Assembly: GCA_036345935.2 (NCBI GenBank)
Contig: JADWOT020000001.1
Coordinates: 17,352,828-17,416,827, forward strand
From: Taenia hydatigena
Taxonomy: Eukaryota > Platyhelminthes > Cestoda > Cyclophyllidea > Taeniidae
DNA length: 64,000 nt
Direction: 5' to 3'
The position numbers were made by a program, and so were the translations under genes. The notes under the pieces were generated by a model, which saw nothing but the letters and a program-made list of their open reading frames with translations, did not search any database and was not told where the DNA came from. Shown piece by piece: positions 50,992 through 63,332 of the stretch (positions are counted from its first letter, which is position 1; every line of letters starts with the position of its first letter).

Positions 50992-51387
50992 TTAAAACTG
51001 ACTACCGATTAGTAAAAAAATCCAATTTAATTTCAGCAAAACATGTTGTGGGAAAGAGGCATATACATTTCGGGCAAAGTAAGTCCTAAAGTTCCTTTCT
51101 TTCCCTTCTCTAAAGCATCGACAAGCAACAAGAACCACATTTTCATCAGGTTCTGCCACCTCCAGGGCCTGTACGACCGCATCCATAACCTCACGGACAG
51201 ACCGTCAGTGATGTCCAAATTCGTGGTCGCAATGATAGTGCTGAAGCAAGAGGCTCAAGGTGGTAGAGGGTTGCAGGTTCGACAATGCGGTGTCAATCAC
51301 TGCCTTTGCCGCATCGCACTTTTTGTCTTTATGAAAAGTAGGGTCACAGTGAAGTAAAGGTGAATAGGTAACGGAGTATAGAGGCAT
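50992..51387 (-). pseudogene. Two in-register minus-strand frames separated by one TGA, unassigned
   Basis: The minus-strand frame starting at 51387 runs to TGA at 51205-51207 and continues in the same phase to 50992. The residues on both sides are coding-like, with CDAAKAVIDTALSNLQPS before and SVREVMDAVVQALEVAEPDE after. Reading CGA instead of TGA would give a seamless helical protein segment, so this may be a nonsense-inactivated exon. It overlaps a plus-strand exon-like block (51038-51078), so the coding strand is unsettled. No family is recognised. Confidence 0.3.
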
Positions 51388-52979
51388 TATGTGAAGAAAG
51401 CAACTGAGCAGATGATAACACTTTACAATGACAAAGGGCGGCCATAAGAATTAAGTCAAGGATAAAAGCTAAAAACCAACGAAAAATCAGCATTCGCAAG
51501 TTAACCAACATGGAAATCACCTATCTAGACATCTGTCTAGAAATCACATCACGTAGACTCTCTGCTGAACTTAGAACACACGCTTGCTCAGCGTTCGCAC
51601 TTAACTTCCACGAAACTCTACAAAATCTGTTTTTTAGTGTGAAAATGACAAATCGTGTTGCCAAGTTCACCTCGAATGAAAAACCTTAGCCAGACCACAC
51701 TACAATCAGCAATCGGAGGGAAGTATCAACTTGATGTTGATATTAATCAATGCTTCCATTCAATAATCCTCCTCCTACCTTCGTCTATCTTGAAAAGATT
51801 GGGGTCATAAGGGATTAAGAAAATCGAGTGCTAACGTCAAATGCGCGGAAATCTAACTAAGGAAATAATCATAATATCGAATAGAAGGAGTTTGAGCACC
51901 ACGACTCTACGTGTTGCGTCGCCTTGCTTTTGTTCGGCTCACATACCTACTACCAAAAACACGTCTAAATAAATGAATCAGATGGAACACTACAGAAAAG
52001 AGATGATTAGCTCACACAACACGACTTCTCCCACTCTACTTTCAACAGGTTTACCACAGCAAAGTGCTTGATTACTCCATTGCTGTCGATAACCTTTTCA
52101 TAAAAATAAGCGCATCTATATACCGAAATAGCCCCACGCCGATAATGCTACTACTTGGATAAGGGGAAATAAAGGAGCGGGCATAAAAATTCGTGCAAGA
52201 TATACATAAAGAAGAGGTGAGTGTGAAAAGAAGGCAAATGAAAGGAAGTAGCGAATCTGTAGGCGGAAGAGTTTGCACGGGCAAGGGATATGAGCGGGTA
52301 GGACCTTAAACGGCTTTTGGCGCGCGCCCTTCTTCCCCCATAGGACGAGAACTATGATTTATGTCATGCTTAGGTAACAGCTTTGTTGCAAAGAATTAAA
52401 ATCCACTGAATGAACGATATTTTGTTTCTTACAGAACTCCAACTTCCTCAGATAGACAAGGATAAAATAACAAATGCCTTTCAACATGGATCTCATGGAA
52501 GGCTTTGGTTTAAAACAGGATACTTTAGAGATATGTGGAATTTGAAGCAACTTCATGAATTTTAACTGTGGTGTTAAATAAGAACGATTAATCAGTAAAA
52601 AATTTGCTTGCTACAACTCAAAAGTAGAGGGGAATCAACCCACTGAGGTCATGACTGTGCTGAATTGCAGGGCACCTCTGCACTGCTATTTTGCCATTAT
52701 TTGCACCGCTGGAGCGATGCGCTTCATGTTGTGCGTGACGGATGTATTAAAACACTTTGTAGAAGAAACGGCATCCGCAATCAGGCACGAGTGCACAAGC
52801 GCTGTGGCATGGTAATGGCGATGAGCTAGAAACGCGATCCAAATAAAACGACTACTTAAGCGATTTCAGCAAAGGATTGCTACTGTTAAGTACATAAGGA
52901 GGATGCGTGTGACTTTAAAGAGATTTTTTTTAGCATAACCAATATTTGGGGTTCCAGTGAGGAAGAAACAAACACATAC
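51388..52979. other. No gene recognised
   Basis: Only short frames are present; no repeat partner or motif was seen. Confidence 0.4.
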
Positions 52980-53198
52980 ATGGGGTGCACACTAGGCTTT
53001 TCTTTTAAAGCAATCTCTATGTTCACTTTTACATCGATATTCCGTCTGTTTTATGAATGCTCGGAAGACCTTGCTGTGAAACCATTAGTCAGCACTTCTG
53101 AAATATTTCATGGCAGTTTAAATCAACCATGGACAGTACCCAATGTTCAGCGTAGCCAATTTTCTGAACCTGCAAATGATTGTGCTTCTTCTTACTAA
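52980..53198 (+). CDS. Short open frame starting with ATG, unassigned
   Basis: A 72-codon frame from ATG (ACATACATGG context) has a hydrophobic, phenylalanine-rich N-terminus (MGCTLGFSFKAISMFTF) and a polar C-terminal half (VPNVQRSQFSEPANDCASSY). The change in composition is protein-like, but the length is within chance expectation and no homology is recognised. Confidence 0.22.
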   Translation: MGCTLGFSFKAISMFTFTSIFRLFYECSEDLAVKPLVSTSEIFHGSLNQPWTVPNVQRSQFSEPANDCASSY

Positions 53199-56100
53199 AG
53201 TTTAGTTTGCATCGCACTAGTTATGCGGCCTCTCATCGTCAGACTCGCGATTATTTTAAACGTTCCAAAGAAGCAGTTCTTTAAGTCTTTTGTGCAGGTA
53301 TGCGAATAGCTCAATCAATAATTCCACACACTATTTCTTCAATGCGCTGCCATTGTCTCCCATTACCGTTGTTATTAGTGGTGGTTGGACTGGTCCTTGA
53401 CATTTGTAAACCCCGTCGATGCATGTTAAAGCACCAATTATGGCAACATTGATTTTGCGAAAGTATTAGCATTTTTAGCCTTAAAGGAATACGCCACTCT
53501 AAATTCACGAAACCGGGACTTACGTGCCAGCAGATGTATCATCCTTTCCTTAACCTCAAAATTTCGTTTTCACCGAAGACGTTCGTACACATTTGCGCCT
53601 CTTTACATTTTGATAACGCAGATTATTCAGTTCCCACTCCAACACCTCTGACCTTTTTGCGTGTTCCTTTGGCAATGAGAGCCTTCCGCATAAACATTCA
53701 CAAATCCTTTACTCAGTTTGCTTTTTTTTTTAAAAATTCTGTAATTTTGATGTGCGTCGTGTCAGTGCGGCTGCTACTTGAGTGAATTCGTGAACAATCG
53801 CAACCAAGCCCATGAGTATTGAGGAGCAGATTGCAGCTTAAGACTGAAGACTTTGCCTTAATTCGGCCCTTTATTTTTATGTCTCATGATGGGTGTTGTA
53901 TATTAGCATTTGATTATGCGATTAAAGCAAATTTGTGTGTTAACAGCATAGCCTTTTTGGATAGCGAAGGGTTATGCTTGTTTCCTGCATCGGCGAACGC
54001 CGCCTACAAGTTTGTTTAGCAAGCCCTTCCTTGGACGTTACTCTTGCTATCTCTCCCTAAGTTAGGGCTAATCTATAGTTCTATTCACTCGGTGCATTAA
54101 TATTCCCTATTATTATCATTCACACCAAGCCCTTCTTTAAGCACTGGTATTCGCCTTCCTGATTGAGGTCAAAAAAGGGATCGTCACAGGTAATATACTC
54201 CTATGGATGAGGAGATAAAAGTGCTGAAGCAGGAAGGAAAAACAAGTTTGACCTAAACAAGTCAATGTACAGCTTTGCTCATGTAGTGATCGCTACACAC
54301 AAAGCAAGAGGGCGATCAGAGTGAACGTTGAGGGAGACGCACAAAGACAGGCAGAAAGTAGGAAGGCAATCATTGTGCGAACTTAACAGGTATGGATGAA
54401 CTTTTAAAACGAGCCCCAGGTAGGTGCGCATATCGTTGCGACGTTGGGTATAACGAATGCCACCGATGGTGACTGCTCTCCATGACGTTAAAGACAACAG
54501 CAGCGAGCCAAAAATCCTGCGTCCAATGACACCAAAAGTGCATCAGGGAGAGACCAACTTATGAGCAAGGTTGTTGAGAGTACCCACAGTTGCGTAAGAA
54601 GCAGCAAGCCATGCATCATCCTCGCTTTACGAAGTCAAGCACCAAACATGTGTCCTACAAGGAAAAACCATTTCTTCGTCTCGGTTTTGACGCTACTGCA
54701 AGAATTATCAATGATTAATCTTATCATTCTTAGTTTAGCGTGATTTTTCTCACTAAAAGGCATCACCTATTTGATCCATTAGCACTAATGTGGGGAGGTC
54801 GCGGTAAAAGAACAACGACGATGCGATGATTTATATTCGATCTAGCTCCAAATAATAAGAGTTGGGAATTAAATTTAACGAAGAATAGGCTAGACCTAGA
54901 TTGAACGTTATCATCAAAGCTGCAACGGTCACATTTTGGTGGGCATTACTAGTGTTCCAAGGCAGCAAATGTCAGGGCGATCGCATTTAAAGACCGCAGT
55001 TTGGTTTTAGACGTATGCTTTATAAAAGTCTTGGCTAACTCATAGGAGGGTGGTTTCTTCTACATCATCTTCGAGGATGTACACGCTTAGTAGTTATATC
55101 TGCGAACAATATTATATTCAAATAATGCAGCAGCAATCCTATTCCCGTTGTCTGACCTCTATTGCGCACAAGTTGTTACCGATAGGAGGCAATTACCATG
55201 ATTATGCGCTTACGCCAGAAAATTACTGGACACTTGCTCATTAAGAAGAAAAAAGTGATAAAAACCCTAAAGCAAGAGCTTCGGCAAAAGGAAATAATGC
55301 CCCGCATTCATGCATGTATAGAGTGGACAGTGCTGAAAGACTCTACACAGGCTGCAAGAGATAAACTTCACTGATTCGAACAACTGGCATCACCATTATT
55401 GATTAGAAATCAGTTAGGCTAATTGTTACTTTTTAAGCACAAAAGCACAGAGGCGTGGATGCATTCAACGTTATAAATCAATTTTGCCGCAAATCATCGA
55501 TACCCTCGTGATGGCAGACTTTAGCGAAGTGGGCACTAAGGACAAAAGGGTTGAAGGTGGCAACCCCTCTTGCATTCCTTACTGTAGGGTTCATGCATGT
55601 TGAAAGGATTATTAGTTAAACAGAATCCTTTGTGATGCCATCCAAAAGCTTGTGCTACTTCTTTTACTTGGACTTATTATATGATGTTATTTCGTGGCTA
55701 AATTCGATTACTGCACATATGAATACTGGTGACTCATCCTATCGGCTGTTTTCGGCAACAGAGCATTTTATCTTGACCTTGCTGCCTCATTAAGTTCACC
55801 TCAGCAGAACTTTTGATAAGAGAGAGCAAAACTGGTTTGGTAAGGCCCATTCATTGACTCTGACTTCTTTGTACATCCTATCATTCCAGTAGGATGGCCA
55901 ACACACGTTGGCGTATTCAGCCACCTACACAGTCATCGACTCACCTGCTCGACCAGTCAATTTACCCGTCGCTGGGGGATCACTTAACCAGGTGTGATTT
56001 TCACCCTATCGTGGGATTTCGCCAACTATTCTACTCAAATTTGCAATTGCACTTTGTTGCTAAAAGGCAAGTGTGTACAGCACCTGCTTTAAGAAGGCGC

Positions 56101-56385
56101 AGCGATGCGCATACACTTCGCATGATTAAGCTTATTCAGATGACTGGCATTGCCGATCCGTCACTCCAGTCGGATTTTTCGCATTGTTAACCTAAGCTAC
56201 CACTTATGCTGTAAGGGTAGGCACCATAAAAATAGGTGCTTTTTGTTCTTTAAAGTTTGAGAAATTCAGACTTTCCTAGAGCTTAAAAGAAGCGTTTCCT
56301 GAACTCACTTAGCTTGCAAGCCCCTTAGTGCAGATGTCACTTTGTCAAGATTTTATTTAATGCCCATTTGCTTCTGTCTTTGAAG
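53199..56385. other. Upstream of the ankyrin gene; no exon firmly recognised
   Basis: The frame 55894-56190 (98 codons, plus) begins with ATG and could be a 5-prime exon of the ankyrin gene, but it shows no clear donor in matching phase. No promoter element could be identified with confidence. Confidence 0.35.
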
Positions 56386-58974
56386 AAAATAAAACAGATT
56401 GCTGGCCCATCAAGAAGTGCTACTGCACGAATGACTTTGTCTCAAGCTGTGCACAACAACGTGCTCGCAGTTGCTAGACAATTACTGGAAGAAGGCGTGC
56501 GTTACTGTTATGGCGTCACCGTCTATCTAAGCCATTGTTGGTTACTTGACTGGTATGGCTGACAGCGATCAAATTGCGCATTTACCCAAGGCCAAGTCTA
56601 ATGCTTGCATAGCTAAAAAGCAGGATCAAGGCCCTGCTTCCAAAATAGATGCTCAGCAACATTGCTTTCACTCAAAGCTCTAATTTTGCTATCATATACA
56701 AGAAGAAGTTTAAATTTTACTGCATCAAATTATCAAAACACTTGCATTAACACTAATTCAGCTTTGAGGCTACTCCTAACGTACACACAGAGGATCCCGT
56801 GACAACTTCGCCCATCGAAGCTGCAAAGAGAGGCAATGTAGAAATGCTGAACATACTTCTTCAAAAAGGAGCCTGTGTCAACTTACGTGACCACCACGGC
56901 AACACTCCTCTTCACTGGGCAGCAAGATTAGGCGACTTAGCTGCTGTCACTGTGCTCTGCCAATCAGGCAGCGCCACCGCTGTGACAAACATTAGCCGGC
57001 GAACACCGCTGATGGAAGCCCGCAGGCATGGTCAATCTGATGTTGTGCAATACTTGCTTTCTCAAGATGCTACTGAAGAACTTCTGCCAAGTGATGTAAA
57101 TGAACCCACACTTGTTGCTGCTTGTGCTGCGGCGTGTGAGGCTTTTCACTTTGCGACCAGTATCATTACGCAAGCTAAGCGAGTATTACATTTGTGTGTT
57201 TAGGCATAGCTGGTCCCTTTTTTAACACAACATGCGGCATTGTCTGTTAATGCTTACATTTTCCTGCATTGATAAACTGCAACACTTATAGATTCCGCAT
57301 AGTTTCAGAAGTACGACACCGATGTGCATATATTTTAAAGTCGTCACCTCCATTGCATTATTGTTAAATTTGGAGTAAATTCAACTAATGCAGGAGTCGT
57401 ATGGACTAGACGATATTAAAGTCGAGCGAGAGGAAGATGATGAGCAGCAACCTCTCTTCCGAGCCGTATTAAACAATGATATCGCTGCCATAAAACGTCT
57501 GTTGGAATGCGATGTAAGCCAGATTTCGTGGCCTTTAAAGCTCTACACTGTTGATCATGTCCTATTTATAAGCCGAGTTTTTTGCAATCCATCAAATTAT
57601 GGAGGCAACTTTTAACGATTTAAGCACGTAGGATCCCTATACTAAGGCCAAACTAAAGCGTAGCATGCTCTGTGTGTTTACACCTTAAATTTGCTTGGCA
57701 GTACTATAACATCGGGGCACTGCAAGGATTATTAAGCCAAGGCAATGCTCATTTCTCACTCTTAGGCGGATGCTAGCGGAAGTGATGGGAGTTCATTGTG
57801 TCCTCCTCTTCATGTAGCGGTGCATAAATGTCATCGAGAAGCACTGCAAGTCCTCCTTGATTATGGCATGTCGGTCTCTTGTACCGACGGAAACATGAAC
57901 ACTGCGCTTCATTGTGCAGCCACCAAAGGTCACCTGCCGCTCGTAAAAATGCCTCTGAATCATGGGAGTCGCATTGATGCGGCGAATGTATATAATGAAA
58001 CCCCTTTAAGCCGAGCTGTTCACCACAGGCGCACGAAGGTGGTTCGATGCCTTATTTTCCATGGTGCCGGCGAAGGATACAGACTAAATAAAAGAGTTTA
58101 AGCTGCGCTCACGCTTGCTAGTGCCGAAGTTCGTGTTCTACACTTGCCTATATGAGTTGATAGAGACATTATTTGCATCTTACTCATTATGCAATTGTCT
58201 ATGAAGGCAATTTTGCCCATTGTTAAGCCAACCACCTCATGATGCATCATGCCTGTAATTACATTTCCTACAACTAGGGTGACTATGAAACGGCAAAATT
58301 CATTTTGGAGACAAATTGTCCCTCAGCTTTGCGAAGCAGATGTCTATAAATCGCACTCGAGCAAGCTGCCCTGAACGGCCACATTCTGCTGATACGACTG
58401 TTGCTCCTGCATGGAGCTGACATCAACCGATGCGTCTCCTGCATGAAACCACCTATTTTTGCAGCGATTTGTGGACGTCGCGTGCCTGTTCTCCAATACT
58501 TTATCTTGAATGGAGCCAATATCGAGCAATGGGACAGAAAGGGCCTCACGCCACTTATGCTGGCCGTCAAAGTCGGGGACGCTAACATGGTCGAGTGCCT
58601 CCTGGCTGCTGGTAAGTGGTTGAGTTTTCGCCGAATAAAGGAGTTTACTGTGGTCATTTATTGCAAATAACTGATTCCTTGAAGTCTAACTTAGTTATTT
58701 ACACCTTTAAAGCCAATGGGTCATAAATGCGGTGTTTATAATTGCCTCTTTATGCACACAATCTTTCTTAACTCTCTCTCCAACCCTTTGAACATCGTTA
58801 TCCTTACCTTACTAGCGTCCTATTAATCTACTTTTTGGTGCTTTGTTTTTAGGAGCCGACGTGGCTGCAGAGTATCGAAAAAATGGAACAGCTTTGTCAA
58901 TCGCCAGTGATCTTGGTCACATAGAAATTTGGGAAAAGATTTCAAAAGCTGTAGAGCGTAGTAAAGACCCGTAA
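56386..58974 (+). CDS. Ankyrin-repeat protein gene, six exons, with two in-frame TAA codons
   Basis: Exons: 56386-56496 (first possible ATG 56431), 56769-57095, 57394-57513, 57766-58128, 58278-58611 and 58853-58974 (TAA at 58972). Introns are 149-298 bp. Joins are in phase, and donors include GTAAAT, GTAAGC and GTAAGT. The product of about 440 residues is almost entirely 33-residue ankyrin repeats, for example LLQKGACVN followed by GNTPLHWAARLGD. An acidic insert (EREEDDEQQ) opens exon 3, and the last repeat ends in a short helix, EKISKAVERSKDP. Ankyrin repeats bind other proteins, but no partner domain shows the role here. TAA codons at 58099 and 58347 interrupt repeats whose spacing is otherwise perfect. 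The exon 1/2 join is ambiguous: acceptor TTTGAG at 56768 restores A-T-P-N, while CAG at 56790 is the alternative. Confidence 0.85.
58099..58101 (+). other. In-frame TAA no. 1 inside the ankyrin reading frame (exon 4)
   Basis: Upstream the frame reads CLIFHGAGEGYRLNKRV; downstream it reads AALTLASAE and splices in phase to GDYETAKFILE. The ankyrin pattern continues across the stop, which falls at the variable residue of the G-x-T-A-L turn. Confidence 0.75.
58347..58349 (+). other. In-frame TAA no. 2 inside the ankyrin reading frame (exon 5)
   Basis: Upstream the frame reads FILETNCPSALRSRCL; downstream it reads IALEQAALNGHILLIRLLL. Counting residues, the repeat spacing is exactly canonical if TAA counts as one residue. 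That residue is again the variable one of the G-x-T-A-L turn. Confidence 0.8.
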
Positions 58975-59916
58975 TTTATGTCCCATCCGTTGACTATGCT
59001 ACTGAGTAACAATTGTATAATATCAGTAGAGTAATTGAATTTTATTCCTATCATCATTTATCAAACTTTTTTGTATAGAAGCCTATTTGCTTTTACGACA
59101 ACCTGGTGCCCGCGAAACCACAAAGCTAGTTTCTGTGGCTATCTAAGCTGCATGTGCTGAGAAAGCAAGCGGCTGTGACTCAGCTAATTCATTTGAAGCA
59201 GACGTTAACAATTGTATTGACTTGTCGTATTGATAGCTACATGGGAATTTCAGACATTGTGGGATCGTGTATATTCAGCCGAAGGACAGACCTCCTCTAA
59301 GCCGATCAAGGAGTGATGATGGCAGCATATGGTTAGGGATGCGCCTAAGAAAGAAGCCTATCCGTTCGCAAACCTGCGTTTGTGAACAGCTGCTTAAAAA
59401 CTTTTCTGCATTTTATCGTTTATAAAGGGAATTTTAGGTTGCATTCCGCCATCTGAAGTTTCGAATTCTAAATCCATTTTTCTTAATATTAGTATTCAAA
59501 AAGAGACAACTCCTTTTTTTCTTCGTTGTGCTTTTATTTACATCGCTGAGGCTCGTCAGCTTGCGTTGCTTAATGTAAGGCAATAACTCAGATTCAGCAC
59601 CATAAGTAGCATAGGACAAGGTTTGTTTATGGAAACTTACTCTCTTGTACTTTGTTCTGCTATGCTTGTAAGTAGCCACAAAGAGAGTTTTGACTACTAT
59701 ACAGAACTTATTAGTTTGCTTATCTCTACGCTTAATCATTCGCCTATCAATTATCCTCATGCTGCGCTTTGATCGGCATCATGCTCACTGGCCTCACACC
59801 CTCATCCTGCATCAGTAACACATTACCTACGTCAGTATTATGATTTCTTGCGACTACGATTAATACTCAATGCCATTTAATTACACAGACGCATGTTATA
59901 GGTTCCATTGTCCGCT
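58975..59916. other. 3-prime flank of the ankyrin gene; no gene recognised
   Basis: No canonical AATAAA polyadenylation signal was found within about 300 bp of the stop. The minus-strand frame 59434-59760 is lysine/threonine rich and unassigned. Confidence 0.35.
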
Positions 59917-60171
59917 ATGGCAAGATTCGACTTTAATATCATAATACTTGACGTTTCGACGAGTAATAGCCTCGCCGGTTTGAGTGAATGTCCTGACAAT
60001 AAGGACAGAGATTTACTAGCTCGTACTCTTACAGTTTTTGGTGTCGATAGAATACTGCGACGAATTCACTCCGCGGTATCGCAGGTGGTAGGCTTTCTCC
60101 AAGGCGCATTTGTAGTTGCTAATGTAAAAATGCACAAGATGAGTAGGGTTAAGAGAAAACATTACTTTTGA
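59917..60171 (+). CDS. Short open frame starting with ATG, unassigned
   Basis: ATG at 59917 opens 84 codons with coding-like composition: MARFDFNIIILDVS, CPDNKDRDLLARTL, then VDRILRRIHSAVSQVVGF. A GTGGTA donor-like site follows SQ near 60083. A terminal exon-like block, 60323-60441, after TTATTTCAG encodes LPHRWHESGRLDIADKKQPI and ends in TAG. It could be a downstream exon, but the phases were not reconciled. Function is unknown. Confidence 0.28.
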   Translation: MARFDFNIIILDVSTSNSLAGLSECPDNKDRDLLARTLTVFGVDRILRRIHSAVSQVVGFLQGAFVVANVKMHKMSRVKRKHYF

Positions 60172-60441
60172 ATTTCGCTTGATCTAAAAAAGTCCGCTAG
60201 TGCAATGGATGGGTTTGCGTCTGCTCAGAATGCATAGTGCCTCAAGCTAATGGTTTTCAACTCTCAGTTCGCTGCGAAAGTAATACATTAACATAGTCTC
60301 TTGGAAACTCAACTTATTTCAGTGTCTATTTGCGCTGTTAATTTGCCACATCGTTGGCATGAGAGTGGGCGTTTGGACATCGCTGATAAAAAACAACCAA
60401 TAAAACCAATAGAAAAGCTATTTTGCTTTACGCATTTCTAG

Positions 60442-63332
60442 ATGATCGAAAGCATGCATAAATAAATTCTTAAGAGACTCTTTGCATTTTGAGGCTGTTT
60501 CTGCCAAAGTTGTGAGATCGACACTTTTTCTAATTTGTTTTATGCTCTACAGGCAAGTTACTGGTGGATATAGAGTTCCCAACAGGCGAACGACTTGAAC
60601 TATTCATGTTAAAGAAAACCATTGCGTGGCTTTGCTACAGGCTACTGCTGTAGATGGGGCGGAAGTGCAGCTTCCCTCCAGTTAAATGTGGTGCAGATAC
60701 CACAGTTCGCAAGATCAGGCAAATGTCCTTGACCAAAGCAACCTGTGGAAGTTAAGTATTCTAGCTCATTGCCTCGTTGCTGCCTAAATAAAGAAGGCGA
60801 TTCCTTAAAATAATTGGACTAGAGGATTTGACAATCCCACTTCAAATAAACATGAAGTAGTGAGCTAGATTACTCCTTCAATTCATACACTTCAAGCTAC
60901 ATTCTAAGCATTAGTGAAGATGGTGGAGTTGGGTTTAATGAAAACTCCTTCTGTAGCCCAATCCTCTGGGTCAAAGGCATTCCACTCCCTACTAAGGAGC
61001 ACATGACCCAGTATTTGCGGACTTTTACGTAGATGGATTCATCCAAACTGAGCAATGTGAAGCACGCTAATACTGATCACGAAAATAAAGTTCTGACCAT
61101 TACTAAACTCTACTCGAAAAAGTGTCCTACCTTGGTCTGGTGATTGGAAACTAATAGAGGGTCTGTGACGTTTGATTTGGAGATATAGCCCCTACGTTGT
61201 CCGTATAGCTTGTGGGACAGTACATGTCATATCATGTCCTTTTACACTTGGTGCCGGAGTGTTGAGCGTTAGTACCTGGGCTAGACCTGGACAGAGTGAC
61301 GATTTCTATGGGGTTGCGAGAGGGCAGCTATCATCGTCTTCGACATCTCACTGCCTCGTCATTTATCCTAAGCGCATTTGCTGTTACCCGTTATTGCTTG
61401 CTCATAGTCGTCGATATTAAGCAGCTACAGCAAAGCTTTGCAAGCTATAACAGGACAAGTAATTTTAGCATTCATCAACCTCACGTTTGCCATTGCACAA
61501 TCCAGAGAAGAAAGCTGGTTAGATGAGGTTATGTTTTGGCGGATATTGGAACTATAAGCATGCAGAAGTCTTTGCAGAGTAGGGTTTTTTTCTCCTCAGG
61601 AAGTAGTGATATCTCCTCAGTAGCAACTTTCATATCTATTGGCAGCTCTTTACATTTTCTGTTAAAACGTAGACTCCATCTTTGCATTTTGACCAAATAT
61701 GGTGCCTTGCATGGGTGCGTTTTATTTAAATGGAAGGTAGTCGACTGGGCGAGAAGCTGCATATTACAGAAGAGGTGCTTGTTGGTAAGATGACTGTAAT
61801 GACTTATAACACATATCTGCCTCGCTTGTCTACTCAGCTTCATCAGTTTTCTTTTTCTGTGGTTGTCTGTCTGCCCGCTTGATAACATCTCTAGTGCTTA
61901 ATATACAGCAGTCCTTAGGTAGAAAAAGCCGGTTTTATCTGGTTCCTCTAATTATGGGCATATACAACCATGATATACCAAATGATGACTAAAGCACAGT
62001 GCTACACACAGAGAGGCGCCCTCCTAAGCATAGGCTCTAACTTTGCAATTGTTCATGCCTAGCAAATGCCTTTGGTGTTCCACGCTGTTAGAAGGAGCAA
62101 AGAAAAGGCCGCAGTAGGTCATTTCCTTGAACAGAAAACCAATGCAGGAGGATGTCACAAGAACGGTAAAGGGACAGCATAATGATAAATATTCACCATC
62201 AGCTTGAAGTGGATGGCCTGGGATTCATTTGCACTAGCACAGCGCGATTAGCGCGGGCAATTTGTTTTTGAAGAGAGCTCCTTGTCCGCTAAGGTGCAGT
62301 ATTCTGTTAGCTCAGCTCTCCTCCTCTACGCTAACTTCCCACATCGAAAGGAGAGCGAAAGGTAGGTCATTTAGCATTTTGCAGTCTTAGGAGCTCATAT
62401 GCTGTCAGAGGTGACATTAGTCAGCCGAGTGCCAGAACTCGTCTGCTCCTAATAAAGCAAGGTCTCACCCAAATCGTCTGTTCTATCCTAAAGTACAGAG
62501 GCCAAGAATGTATGAGTATCATTGTCATCGGGTAATCATTCTTTCAGGAGCTTTGTTTCTGTATCTACTGATTAAAGATCCTTTGAACTCTAGGTCCCTT
62601 CTCTTCAGGCTTATTTTTGTCAACAGAGTAGAAAGAATATGACATCAAGCTATTAGAATGACGTGCTGAGTGACTCAAATAAGTCATTGATCATGAAGAA
62701 GAGGCACCAGTTAGGGAATTTTTGATCCGCACAATAAAGTGTGCTAAATGAACAAAGAAACTGTAAATATCTTAAACCATTAGAAAAGCGAGCATTCTGT
62801 GACTTACCTCATACCGGGCTAGCTGGGTCAACAACTGCTTAGCTTGGACACGGATTTCATTTGCGCATTATCGTTGTGATCAACCACCGCAAGGATGGCT
62901 ACTCTCTGAGCTAGCAGCAAAATTTGCATCGAAATAAGCATTAGGAGTTGCCTGCAATCCGAGTAATCCAGCGATCGCTATAGCCGGCTATACCTTTGCA
63001 TCATTCCAACTGTGAACAAACGTGCAGCATTAAAGTAGATTCGGTTATTTCGCTAAATGTTCGGTAAGTAGGTTAGTGTCCGTGCGGGTAAAAGCACGAT
63101 GGAATTCGACTGGCATGCGACCGCTGTGCTGCTGGTCCGAGGTGGTTTTAAACATGGAATTTGCCGCTTATGTATCAAAAGCCTCCCGATATTTAAAAGT
63201 AGATTTTCTCACTTTACTTCCTTAGACGCATTACATGGAAAGCGAACTGTTTCTGGGCGGCTATTATGTCTTGTAATAAGGCTTGTCTTTATTTCAAAAA
63301 ATCATTTCTTGCTACTTCAGCTAGTGTAAAGT
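60442..63332. other. No gene recognised
   Basis: The frame 61536-61793 (plus) ends at a GTAAGA donor-like site, and its antisense frame (61529-61888) is also open. A nearby frame (61296-61526) has an AVTRY tract that only superficially resembles a GPCR helix. Nothing firm was found. Confidence 0.35.

Noticed and set aside
61296..61526. GPCR TM3-like AVTRY tract
   Set aside because: Only one helix-like segment; no conserved cysteine or neighbouring helices.
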